From positions 1 through 15,846 of the forward strand of contig UQXG01000036.1 of the NCBI GenBank assembly GCA_900544945.1: 15,846 bases of DNA. The letters run 5' to 3'. Positions 1 to 6,131 of the stretch are shown here, piece after piece. How positions within the stretch are numbered: the stretch's first letter is position 1; every line of letters starts with the position of its first letter. The notes below the pieces were generated by a model. That model was not told where the DNA came from, searched no databases, and saw only the letters and a list, made by a program, of their open reading frames with translations. Source of the stretch: an uncultured Eubacteriales bacterium. GTDB taxonomy: Bacteria > Bacillota > Clostridia > Oscillospirales > Oscillospiraceae. The position numbers and the translations under genes are program-made.

Positions 1-13
1 TTCAGGCGATGCC

Positions 14-45
14 TTCCTGATTAAAATTAAAATTTTAATCAGGAA
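14..45. repeat. Perfect AT-rich palindrome downstream of the YugP-like gene
   Basis: Two 15-base arms (14-28 and 31-45) are exact reverse complements around a 2-base centre. It starts 6 bases past the stop of the minus-strand peptidase gene. It could end that transcript, but the outer stem is short in GC and no T-run follows on either strand, so a classic intrinsic terminator is not certain. It could also be a protein-binding site or the end of a repeat. Confidence 0.6.
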
Positions 46-51
46 ATAGTA

Positions 52-771
52 TCAGTCCCGTCTGCGTCTTCCGCCGAAGATGGCCAGCAGCCGAAGAAGC
101 TGAGCAAGAGCCACGGCGGTGGCGGCCACATAGGTCAGTGCCGCTGCCCGGAGGGTCTTCCGGGCGCCCATCAGCTCCTCGTCCGTCAGAAGTTCTCCTT
201 CCTCAATGGCAACCAGTGCCCGGCGGCTGGCGTTGAACTCTACCGGCAGAGTCACCAGCTGGAAGACAAGGGACAGACCGAAGCAGCCGATGCCCAGATA
301 GATGAGAAGATCGGACATGGAGCCGAAGGCGGACAGCACAATGCCCAGCAGAATCAGGGGCATAGCCAGCTGAGAGCCGAAGTTGGTCACGGGAATGATG
401 GCCGCCCGAAGCTTGATGGGAGCGTAATCCTGGGCGTACTGCACCGCGTGTCCGGCCTCGTGGCAGGCCACGCCGATGGCGGCGGTGGAGGTGCTGCCGT
501 AAACGCTGTCCGACAGCCGGATCACATTGTCCCGGGGGTCATAGTGATCGGTCAGGTTGCCGCTGATCCGGGTGATCTGCACGTCCCGGATGCCGTTGGC
601 GTAGAGCACCCGCTGGGCGGCCTCCGCTCCGGTGAGCCCCCGGCAGGAATACTGCTTGGCATATTTTTTGAAGGTGGAATTGACGTTGGCGCTGGCCCAC
701 AGGGACAGCAGCACGCAGGGCAGCACCAGAACCACATAGGTCCAGTCGAAGCCGTAATACATGGGATACAT
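52..771 (-). CDS. YugP-like zinc metallopeptidase, membrane-bound
   Basis: A 239-residue membrane protein of the Zn_peptidase_2 (YugP) family. The zinc motif HEAGH lies at residues 104-108; Glu178 in LPVEFNAS is the probable third ligand. Hydrophobic segments lie near residues 10-27, 124-150, 153-175 and 205-232, so the active site is held at the membrane; the C-terminus is the basic tail RRRRD. The start at 771 was chosen because GGGAGG precedes it by 8 bases; the frame stays open for 48 codons further upstream, but those overlap the promoter and do not look like protein. Its substrate is not known for the family and cannot be read from the context. It is a single-gene unit divergent from the AI-2E-type gene. 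The family call is firm from the HExxH and VEFNAS pattern; the role is unknown. Confidence 0.9.
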   Translation of the reverse strand: MYPMYYGFDWTYVVLVLPCVLLSLWASANVNSTFKKYAKQYSCRGLTGAEAAQRVLYANGIRDVQITRISGNLTDHYDPRDNVIRLSDSVYGSTSTAAIGVACHEAGHAVQYAQDYAPIKLRAAIIPVTNFGSQLAMPLILLGIVLSAFGSMSDLLIYLGIGCFGLSLVFQLVTLPVEFNASRRALVAIEEGELLTDEELMGARKTLRAAALTYVAATAVALAQLLRLLAIFGGRRRRD

Positions 772-801
772 GAAATAACCTCCCTTTCGATGTTTGCCCC
801 T

Positions 802-830
802 ATTATATCCTGCCGGGGCGGAAATGGCAA
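802..830 (-). promoter_or_regulatory. Promoter of the YugP-like gene
   Basis: Read on the minus strand: -35 TTGCCA (830-825), a 17-base spacer, and -10 TATAAT (807-802), which matches consensus. The -10 box lies about 30 bases upstream of the chosen ATG, leaving a short leader with the GGGAGG site. Confidence 0.75.
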
Positions 831-944
831 TACGGTGGAATTGTAAACTTTTTCCCTTCTGGCGGCAGTCCCCAGGCCACCTTCCCGATTCTCCGCCGGC
901 GCCGGAAAAATTCACATTTTATTCACGCCGCATTTCCGGGGAAC

Positions 945-953
945 TGATATAAT
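945..953 (+). promoter_or_regulatory. Extended -10 promoter of the AI-2E-type gene
   Basis: TGATATAAT is a perfect extended -10 box (TG at 945-946, TATAAT at 948-953). No good -35 lies at 17 bases; TTCACG at 922-927 is 20 bases away. Extended -10 promoters tolerate a poor -35. The leader to the start codon is about 25 bases. Confidence 0.7.
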
Positions 954-984
954 AGCCCCAAAAAGGAAAAGCGAGGTAACGGAT

Positions 985-2235
985 GTGAAGGATCCCCAGA
1001 AAAAACGGTTTCTCATGATGACCTTGTCTCTGTTCTGCGCCATCAGCCTCAGCATTGTGGTGTTCTTCGTGGTGTATCGGTTCCAAGGCATCGGCGACCA
1101 GCTGCATGTGCTGGGGGACATTCTGGCTCCCTTTGTCTACGGCAGTGTGATTGCCTATCTGCTGCGGCCCATGTGCAACTTCTATGAGCAGACCCTGTCC
1201 TCCACACTGCCCAAGAAGGTCAAAAAAGCGGCTCCGGCGCTGTCGGTGGCGCTGAGCCTGCTGTCGGGCATTCTGATCGTGTACATGCTGATTATTATGA
1301 TGGCTCCCCAGCTGTATGAAAGCTTCATGACCCTGTGGAATTCCATCCCGGAGAAGATCAACACCTTCGTCCGGTGGGCTACCGAGCGGTTCGGCGATGA
1401 AAAGAATGTGACCCAGATTTTGGAACTGCTCAATACCAACAGCGAGAGCTTGTACAATCAGCTGGAAACCTGGGGGCAGAACATGCTCAGCACCTACCTG
1501 GGGGATCTGAACAGTCTGCTGACCGGCGGCATCAGCGGCCTGGGAAACTTGGTCACCGGGGTAGGCAACAGCCTGGTGAAGGTTTTCCGGTTCCTGTATA
1601 ACCTGCTCATCGGCCTGATTGTGGCCTGCTATCTGCTGTCCAGCCGGAAGCGGTTTGCCCGGCAGGGGGTATTGATGGTCAGAAGTCTGCTGAAGCCCCG
1701 ATGGGCGGATATCCTTCTGGGAGAGATTGCCTTCATTGACCGGATGTTCGGCGGCTTTATTGACGGAAAGATTTTGGATTCTGCCATCATCGGCCTGCTG
1801 TGCTATATCGGATGCAGTATTTTCCGATTCCCCAATGCCCTGCTGGTTTCTACCTTTGTGGGCGTGACCAACGTGATTCCCTTCTTTGGCCCCATCATCG
1901 GCGCGGTGCCCTCCACCTTCCTGATTATGATCGAGAATCCGGTGAAGGGTCTGTGGTTCATCGTCTTTGTGCTGGCGTTGCAGCAGTTGGACGGAAACGT
2001 GATCGGCCCGAAGATTCTGGGCGACCGGACGGGGCTTTCCAGCTTCTGGGTGCTCTTTGCCATCGTGCTGTGCGGCGGTCTGTGGGGCGTGCCGGGGATG
2101 ATTGTGTGCGTGCCCATGTTCGCGGTGCTCTATGACATTGTGAAAAAACTGGTGCGTCGGGGTCTGAACAAGAAAGGCCAGGGCGCTCTTTGGGATCAGT
2201 ATCACGCGGAGTATCCGGAGGAAGGAAGCAAGTAA
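985..2235 (+). CDS. AI-2E (PerM/UPF0118) family membrane transporter
   Basis: A 416-residue polytopic membrane protein. Hydrophobic segments lie near residues 9-33, 40-60, 80-105, 175-217, 262-320 and 325-395, with a soluble stretch in between (about 106-174), as in this family. The C-terminal signature is visible: a Q-rich NxxGPKILG block at about 333-345 and GGLWGVPGM at 364-372. Family members were named for export of the signal AI-2 in E. coli, but others act as Na/H antiporters or are unassigned, so the substrate is open. The start is a GTG at 985, 8 bases after GAGG; the ATG two bases upstream is out of frame and stops at once. It is a single-gene unit between its own extended -10 promoter and a strong terminator. 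Confidence 0.9.
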   Translation: MKDPQKKRFLMMTLSLFCAISLSIVVFFVVYRFQGIGDQLHVLGDILAPFVYGSVIAYLLRPMCNFYEQTLSSTLPKKVKKAAPALSVALSLLSGILIVYMLIIMMAPQLYESFMTLWNSIPEKINTFVRWATERFGDEKNVTQILELLNTNSESLYNQLETWGQNMLSTYLGDLNSLLTGGISGLGNLVTGVGNSLVKVFRFLYNLLIGLIVACYLLSSRKRFARQGVLMVRSLLKPRWADILLGEIAFIDRMFGGFIDGKILDSAIIGLLCYIGCSIFRFPNALLVSTFVGVTNVIPFFGPIIGAVPSTFLIMIENPVKGLWFIVFVLALQQLDGNVIGPKILGDRTGLSSFWVLFAIVLCGGLWGVPGMIVCVPMFAVLYDIVKKLVRRGLNKKGQGALWDQYHAEYPEEGSK

Positions 2236-2244
2236 CCGAATGCG

Positions 2245-2277
2245 AAAAGTGCCGCCCGGCCTGGGCGGCACTTTTTT
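2245..2277 (+). terminator. Intrinsic terminator after the AI-2E-type gene
   Basis: A 13-base stem (2245-2257 with 2263-2275), a GGCCT loop, and a run of six T at 2272-2277. It begins 10 bases after the stop codon and separates this gene from the nrdG-dut operon. Confidence 0.95.
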
Positions 2278-2287
2278 GGATTTCCGG

Positions 2288-2316
2288 TGGAAATAGGGGG
2301 AAGAATATGATATACT
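2288..2316 (+). promoter_or_regulatory. Promoter of the nrdG-dut operon
   Basis: -35 TGGAAA (2288-2293), a 17-base spacer and -10 TATACT (2311-2316), extended by TG at 2308-2309. It lies directly after the preceding terminator and about 40 bases before the nrdG start. No NrdR-box pair was recognised by eye. Confidence 0.7.
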
Positions 2317-2356
2317 GTTCCCAACTGCGAATTTGCTGCGAAAGGGGAGTACGCAC

Positions 2357-2896
2357 ATGTATTACGCAACCATAAAAAACTGCGATATCGCCAACGGCCC
2401 CGGAGTGCGGGTGAGCCTGTTCGTTTCCGGCTGCACCCACCACTGCCCGGAGTGCTTCAATGAAGTGGCCTGGGATTTTTGTTACGGAGAGCCTTTCACC
2501 GAGGAAACCATCCAAACCATCTTGGATATGCTCCGACCTGCCTTCATCCGGGGCCTGACCCTGCTGGGGGGAGAGCCATTTGAGCCTCAGAACCAGGGGG
2601 CGGTGGTGGAGCTTCTGCGAGCGGTAAAGAAGGAACTGCCGGAAAAAAACATCTGGGCCTTTTCGGGCTATCTCTTTGAGAAGGACATTCTATCCGGACG
2701 GCTGGGGGACTGCTCGGAATACCTGAGCTATCTGGACGTGCTGGTGGACGGCCCCTTTATCAAGGAGAAGAAAAATCTCAGCCTCCGGTTCCGGGGCTCG
2801 GAAAACCAGCGGCTCATCGACGTGCCCAAATCCCTGGCCGCGGGAAAAACCGTCCTGTGGGAGGACTGGCAGGGGGACAGAAAGGGAATGATCTGA
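2357..2896 (+). CDS. nrdG: Anaerobic ribonucleotide reductase activating protein (class III RNR activase)
   Basis: A 179-residue radical-SAM enzyme that uses a [4Fe-4S] cluster and S-adenosylmethionine to install the glycyl radical on NrdD, allowing anaerobic synthesis of deoxynucleotides. The cluster-binding CTHHCPEC (Cys26, Cys30, Cys33) has the CxxxCxxC spacing; GGEP at 71-74 is the SAM-contacting motif, and DVLVDGPF at 127-134 is typical of NrdG. Length fits the family. The ATG at 2357 sits 7 bases after GGGGAG; an in-frame TTG at 2333 lacks a ribosome site. The nrdD partner is not in this window and is cut off upstream by a terminator, so it must be elsewhere. The gene overlaps dut by one base (TGATG), suggesting coupled translation. 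Confidence 0.95.
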   Translation: MYYATIKNCDIANGPGVRVSLFVSGCTHHCPECFNEVAWDFCYGEPFTEETIQTILDMLRPAFIRGLTLLGGEPFEPQNQGAVVELLRAVKKELPEKNIWAFSGYLFEKDILSGRLGDCSEYLSYLDVLVDGPFIKEKKNLSLRFRGSENQRLIDVPKSLAAGKTVLWEDWQGDRKGMI

Positions 2897-3333
2897 TGGA
2901 TACCATTCATGTAAAGTGTTTACGTCCGGGAGCTGTCCTTCCGGCCTACGGCAGCACCGGGGCGGCGGGGGCAGACCTGACGGCCTGCATTGAGAAGCCC
3001 CTTGTCGTCGAACCCGGCCAGACGGTCTTTGTACCTACGGGCATTGCCATGGAGGTGCCGGAGCACTGCGCGGGGCTTGTCTATGCCCGCAGCGGCATGG
3101 CCTGCAAGCAGGGGCTTGCGCCTGCCAATAAGGTGGGGGTCATCGACAGCGATTACCGGGGGGAGATCGTGGTGGCTCTGCACAACCACGGGTCGCAGGC
3201 GCGCACCGTGGAGCCGGGTCAGCGGATCGCCCAGATGCTCATTACGCCTGTGCTGACCCCGGCCTACGAATGGACAGAGAATCTGACGGACACGGACAGA
3301 AACGCCGGTGGATTTGGCTCCACCGGAAAATAA
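2896..3333 (+). CDS. dut: dUTP diphosphatase (trimeric dUTPase)
   Basis: A 145-residue cytoplasmic enzyme converting dUTP to dUMP and pyrophosphate, which keeps uracil out of DNA and feeds dTMP synthesis. All five trimeric dUTPase motifs are present in order: AGADL (24-28), RSGMA (65-69), GVIDSDYRGE (81-90, with catalytic Asp84), GQRIAQM (108-114) and the glycine-rich RNAGGFGSTG (135-144) that closes over the substrate. The start at 2896 shares its A with the nrdG stop; AAAGGG lies about 9 bases upstream inside nrdG, so the two genes form one transcript. No U-tract terminator follows: an 8-base hairpin (3305-3326) falls in the motif V codons, so some read-through into the next gene is possible. 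Confidence 0.96.
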   Translation: MDTIHVKCLRPGAVLPAYGSTGAAGADLTACIEKPLVVEPGQTVFVPTGIAMEVPEHCAGLVYARSGMACKQGLAPANKVGVIDSDYRGEIVVALHNHGSQARTVEPGQRIAQMLITPVLTPAYEWTENLTDTDRNAGGFGSTGK

Positions 3334-3391
3334 TTGGCGCATTTGTAAAATATGCGTAAGGATTTTGTCAAAATTAGTCCAAAATTGTCAC

Positions 3392-3420
3392 TGTACATTT
3401 ACAGAAAATTTTTTTATAAT
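3392..3420 (+). promoter_or_regulatory. Promoter of the Na/Pi cotransporter-like gene
   Basis: -35 TGTACA (3392-3397), a 17-base spacer, and consensus -10 TATAAT (3415-3420). Just upstream, TTGTCA occurs twice (3365-3370 and 3385-3390), 20 bases apart, in an AT-rich stretch. A hairpin GGGCC/GGCCC (3427-3431 with 3440-3444) would lie at the very 5' end of the transcript. Confidence 0.7.
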
Positions 3421-3484
3421 GGTATCGGGCCTGGCAGCGGGCCCATATTCGTGTCAAAATCAAATAGAGATTTAGGAGTATGAT

Positions 3485-5287
3485 ATGGAGATTCTAAGCG
3501 CCATTATTCAGCTTCTGGGCGGTCTGGCCATGTTCCTCTACGGCATTGAGGTCATGGGCGACGGTCTGAAAAACAGTTCCGGCGCCGCTTTGAAGCGGAT
3601 ATTGGAAAAGGTCACCGGCAATGTGGTCATGGGCGTTCTCACCGGTGCCATGGTCACTGCGGTGATTCAGAGTTCCACGGCTACGATTGTCCTGACTGTC
3701 GCTCTGATCGGCGCGGGGGTTCTGAACCTGCGTCAGGCGGTATCCATCGTCATGGGTGCGAATATCGGCACCACCGTTACCGCCCAGATCATCCGGCTGG
3801 GCTCTATCCAGTCCGACGGCAGCCTGTTTCTGTGGCTGTTCAATACGGACAGACTGGCACCCATTGCTTTGATCGCGGGCATTGTTCTGGTCATGTTCGT
3901 CAAAAGCAAGAACTCCAAGACCATCGGTGATATCTGCATTGGCTTCGGCGTGCTGTTCATCGGTCTGGAACTGATGACCGACGGCGTGGAGCCTCTGATT
4001 GGAACGGAGGCCTTTACCTCCTTTGTCTCCTTCCTGGCAAATCCGCTGTTCGGCATTCTCTTTGGTCTGGTGCTGACGGTGATTGTCCAGAGCTCCTCGG
4101 CAACGGTTGGTATGCTGCAAACCGTGGCTTCCGTTCCCGGCTCCGGCATTACCTTTGCCATGGCCTATCCCATCATCATGGGCATTAACCTGGGCACCTG
4201 CGTCACCACGGCTATGGTTTGTTCCATCGGCTCTTCCAAGGATGCCAAGCGTACCGGCGTGGTGCACATTGCCTTCAATACCATCGGCACGGTGCTGTTT
4301 TTGATTGTTATGTACGTTCTGCGTCGGCTTTCCGTATTCGGCGAGGCCTTCTGGGTTCGTGCCGTGGACAGCGGTGGAATCGCCAACTTCCAGACGGTAT
4401 TCAATCTGGCCACCGCGGTGGTGCTGATTCCCTTCGCCGACTGGCTGGTGAAGCTGTCCCTGGTTGTGGTCAAGGACGACAAGCCCGAGGCCGAGCGGCA
4501 TCCGGAGCTGCACACCCTGGATGAAAAGCTCTATAATTCTCCTGCCATGGCCCTTTCCGTTACCATGAAGGCGGTGGCCGCCGCCGGCCGGCTGGCCCAT
4601 CTGAACTTCGAGCGTGGCTGCCAGGTGCTGGCAAAATACGACCCGGTGCTGGCGGCGGAAATCGACAAGGACGAGGACTGCATCGACCAGTTTACGGACA
4701 ACTCCGACCGGTTCCTCATCGGTCTGTCCAAGGTGGTGGAAACCGAGGCCGACGACCGGCAGCTGGATATGCTGATGCAGACCGTGCCCAACTTCGAGCG
4801 CATCGGCGACTACGCCACCAACATGGTGGAGCTGGCTCAGCGTCTGCAAAGCGAGAACGCCGCTTTCTCCGACATGGCCAAGAAGGAGCTGGCGCTCATC
4901 ACCCAGGCGGTCAACGAGATTCTGGAAATTACCGTCGATGCCTTCTCCAAGGACGATAACGAGGCGGCCAAGGCCATCGAACCCTTGGAAGAGACCATTG
5001 ACGATATGATCATGATGCTGAAGGATCGGCACACCAAGCGGCTGAAGAACGGCCAGTGCTCCATTGCCAGCGGCCTGGTGTTTATGGAGGCGCTGACCTA
5101 CTTTGAGCGTGCCTCCGACCAGTGCTCCTCCATCGCCGTGATGATGCTGGCTCGGCACAACGAGCAGATCTTGCAGAATCACTACGAGTATCTCCGGGAA
5201 ATTCACGCGGGCAACGATGTGGCTTACCTTGCGGAGAAGGATCGCCGCCGGGAGCAGTATATCAAGCCTCTGAAGCAGATATTTTGA
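3485..5287 (+). CDS. Na/Pi cotransporter family protein with PhoU-like C-terminal domain
   Basis: A 600-residue protein of the NptA/YjbB type (PF02690 repeats plus PhoU). The membrane half (about residues 1-330) holds the two inverted signature repeats, QSSTAT (62-67) and QSSSAT (202-207), with GANIGTT (91-97) and GINLGTC (233-239) following them; these line the substrate path in sodium-phosphate cotransporters. The cytoplasmic half (about 350-600) carries two PhoU-like metal-binding helices, FERIGDY (ending at Asp442/Tyr443) and YFERASD (539-545). The ATG at 3485 follows AGGAG by 6 bases. In bacteria such proteins import or export phosphate; direction is not readable here. It has its own promoter, so it is probably separate from nrdG-dut. 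No pst genes or pho regulator are nearby. Confidence 0.92.
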   Translation: MEILSAIIQLLGGLAMFLYGIEVMGDGLKNSSGAALKRILEKVTGNVVMGVLTGAMVTAVIQSSTATIVLTVALIGAGVLNLRQAVSIVMGANIGTTVTAQIIRLGSIQSDGSLFLWLFNTDRLAPIALIAGIVLVMFVKSKNSKTIGDICIGFGVLFIGLELMTDGVEPLIGTEAFTSFVSFLANPLFGILFGLVLTVIVQSSSATVGMLQTVASVPGSGITFAMAYPIIMGINLGTCVTTAMVCSIGSSKDAKRTGVVHIAFNTIGTVLFLIVMYVLRRLSVFGEAFWVRAVDSGGIANFQTVFNLATAVVLIPFADWLVKLSLVVVKDDKPEAERHPELHTLDEKLYNSPAMALSVTMKAVAAAGRLAHLNFERGCQVLAKYDPVLAAEIDKDEDCIDQFTDNSDRFLIGLSKVVETEADDRQLDMLMQTVPNFERIGDYATNMVELAQRLQSENAAFSDMAKKELALITQAVNEILEITVDAFSKDDNEAAKAIEPLEETIDDMIMMLKDRHTKRLKNGQCSIASGLVFMEALTYFERASDQCSSIAVMMLARHNEQILQNHYEYLREIHAGNDVAYLAEKDRRREQYIKPLKQIF

Positions 5288-5317
5288 GGAAAATAGTAGA
5301 GTTCTATCATAGAATCT

Positions 5318-5361
5318 GTAGGGGCGACGATTCGTCGCCCGCGGCCAATGGCCGCCCCTAC
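5318..5361. repeat. Double-palindrome intergenic element with GTAGGGGCG ends
   Basis: The 44-base element has 9-base inverted ends, GTAGGGGCG (5318-5326) and CGCCCCTAC (5353-5361). Inside are two back-to-back near-perfect palindromes: 9-base arms around one base (5322-5330, 5332-5340) and 7-base arms around one base (5341-5347, 5349-5355). It can therefore fold as one long hairpin or as two adjacent ones. It lies 30 bases after the transporter stop and carries no gene. The form is that of a dispersed REP- or MITE-like element; no second copy occurs in this window. Confidence 0.7.
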
Positions 5362-5386
5362 ATATGATAACCGTAAAATTTTGCGT

Positions 5387-5425
5387 AAATATGGGGCTGT
5401 TGCAATTTGCAACAGCCCCATATTT
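5387..5425. terminator. Bidirectional terminator between convergent genes
   Basis: A perfect palindrome with 19-base arms (5387-5405 and 5407-5425) around a single T. The GC-rich core GGGGCTGTTGC is flanked by AT-rich ends, so either strand leaves a T-rich 3' side (ATATTTAT or ATATTTACG). It lies between the transporter gene on the plus strand and the HD gene on the minus strand, ending two bases before the HD stop codon. Confidence 0.85.
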
Positions 5426-5426
5426 A

Positions 5427-6005
5427 TCAGATAGCCATTTCTTCCATTTCCTTGGCAACGGAAGCTTCGCAGGAGCGCATAGCAAGGATGGTTTTCTCCA
5501 TCAGCTCGTCCAGGCTCCAACCAAGACGCTCAGCCCCGGTGCGGATCACGTCCCGGGAGCATCCGGCGGCGAATTTCTTGTCCTTGAACTTCTTTTTCAG
5601 GGAGGACAGCTCCATGTCCATGACGGACTTGCTGGGCCGCATCCGGGCGGCGGCGCCGATGAGGCCTGTCAGCTCGTCCGCGGCGAAGAGAATCTTCTCC
5701 ATCTGGGCGGTGGGCTCTACGTCGCAGCAGATGCCGTAGCCGTGGGAGCAGATGGCGTGCACCATTTCCGCACTGACGTTCACCTCCGCCAGCAGCTCCG
5801 GAGCCTTCCGGCAGTGCTGCTCCGGCCACTTCTCAAAGTCCACATCGTGGAGTAAGCCGCACAGTCCCCAGAAGTCGGCGTCTTCGCCGTTTTCCTGGGC
5901 GAACCAGCGCATGACACCCTCCACCGTCAGCGCGTGCTGAATGTGAAAGGGTTCGGTATTGTACTTTCTCAGCAGACCCATTGCCTGCTCTCGGGTCAGT
6001 TCCAT
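5427..6005 (-). CDS. HD-domain hydrolase, uncharacterised
   Basis: A 192-residue soluble protein of the HD metal-dependent phosphohydrolase superfamily. The likely metal ligands are His24 (FHIQHALTVEG), His53-Asp54 (LLHDVDFEKWP), His88 (ICSHGYG) and Asp110 (FAADELTG), in the order and spacing usual for HD domains. No membrane segment, GGDEF or nucleic-acid-binding domain is seen; the last 50 residues are charged and helical. The substrate is unknown; HD enzymes act on nucleotides, cyclic dinucleotides or phosphorylated metabolites. The start at 6005 is preferred because AAGGAGG precedes it by 7 bases; an ATG two codons upstream lies only one base after that site. It is divergent from the DUF2974 gene and ends against a bidirectional terminator. 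Confidence 0.88.
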   Translation of the reverse strand: MELTREQAMGLLRKYNTEPFHIQHALTVEGVMRWFAQENGEDADFWGLCGLLHDVDFEKWPEQHCRKAPELLAEVNVSAEMVHAICSHGYGICCDVEPTAQMEKILFAADELTGLIGAAARMRPSKSVMDMELSSLKKKFKDKKFAAGCSRDVIRTGAERLGWSLDELMEKTILAMRSCEASVAKEMEEMAI

Positions 6006-6034
6006 AACCATACCTCCTTAGTATGCTGATGCCT

Positions 6035-6063
6035 ATTTTACGCCGGGAATTTCCATTTGTCAA
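6035..6063 (-). promoter_or_regulatory. Promoter of the HD-domain gene
   Basis: Read on the minus strand: -35 TTGACA (6063-6058), exactly consensus, a 17-base spacer and -10 TAAAAT (6040-6035). It is divergent from the next promoter, with 16 bases between the two -35 boxes. Confidence 0.85.
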
Positions 6064-6079
6064 CGGTGGCAAAATAGGG

Positions 6080-6108
6080 TGGAAAATTTTGCAATTATCT
6101 GCTATCAT
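6080..6108 (+). promoter_or_regulatory. Promoter of the DUF2974 gene
   Basis: -35 TGGAAA (6080-6085), a 17-base spacer, and -10 TATCAT (6103-6108) extended by TG at 6100-6101. It has the same -35 hexamer, spacing and extended -10 layout as the nrdG promoter. The leader before the AAGGAGG site is very short. Confidence 0.7.
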
Positions 6109-6131
6109 AAAAGAAAAAGGAGGTTGGAACC

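Noticed and set aside
919..2358. A 479-codon open frame on the minus strand, opposite the AI-2E-type gene
   Set aside because: No ribosome site, composition rich in Gln and His, and it runs through the terminator and promoter of the plus-strand genes.
3305..3326. An intrinsic terminator at the end of dut
   Set aside because: The 8-base hairpin is produced by the codons of dUTPase motif V and has no following T-run.
3494..5485. A 663-codon open frame on the minus strand, opposite the Na/Pi transporter gene
   Set aside because: Its product is rich in His, Gln and Gly with no domain, it has no ribosome site, and it mirrors a gene with full family motifs. It follows from GC-rich codon use.
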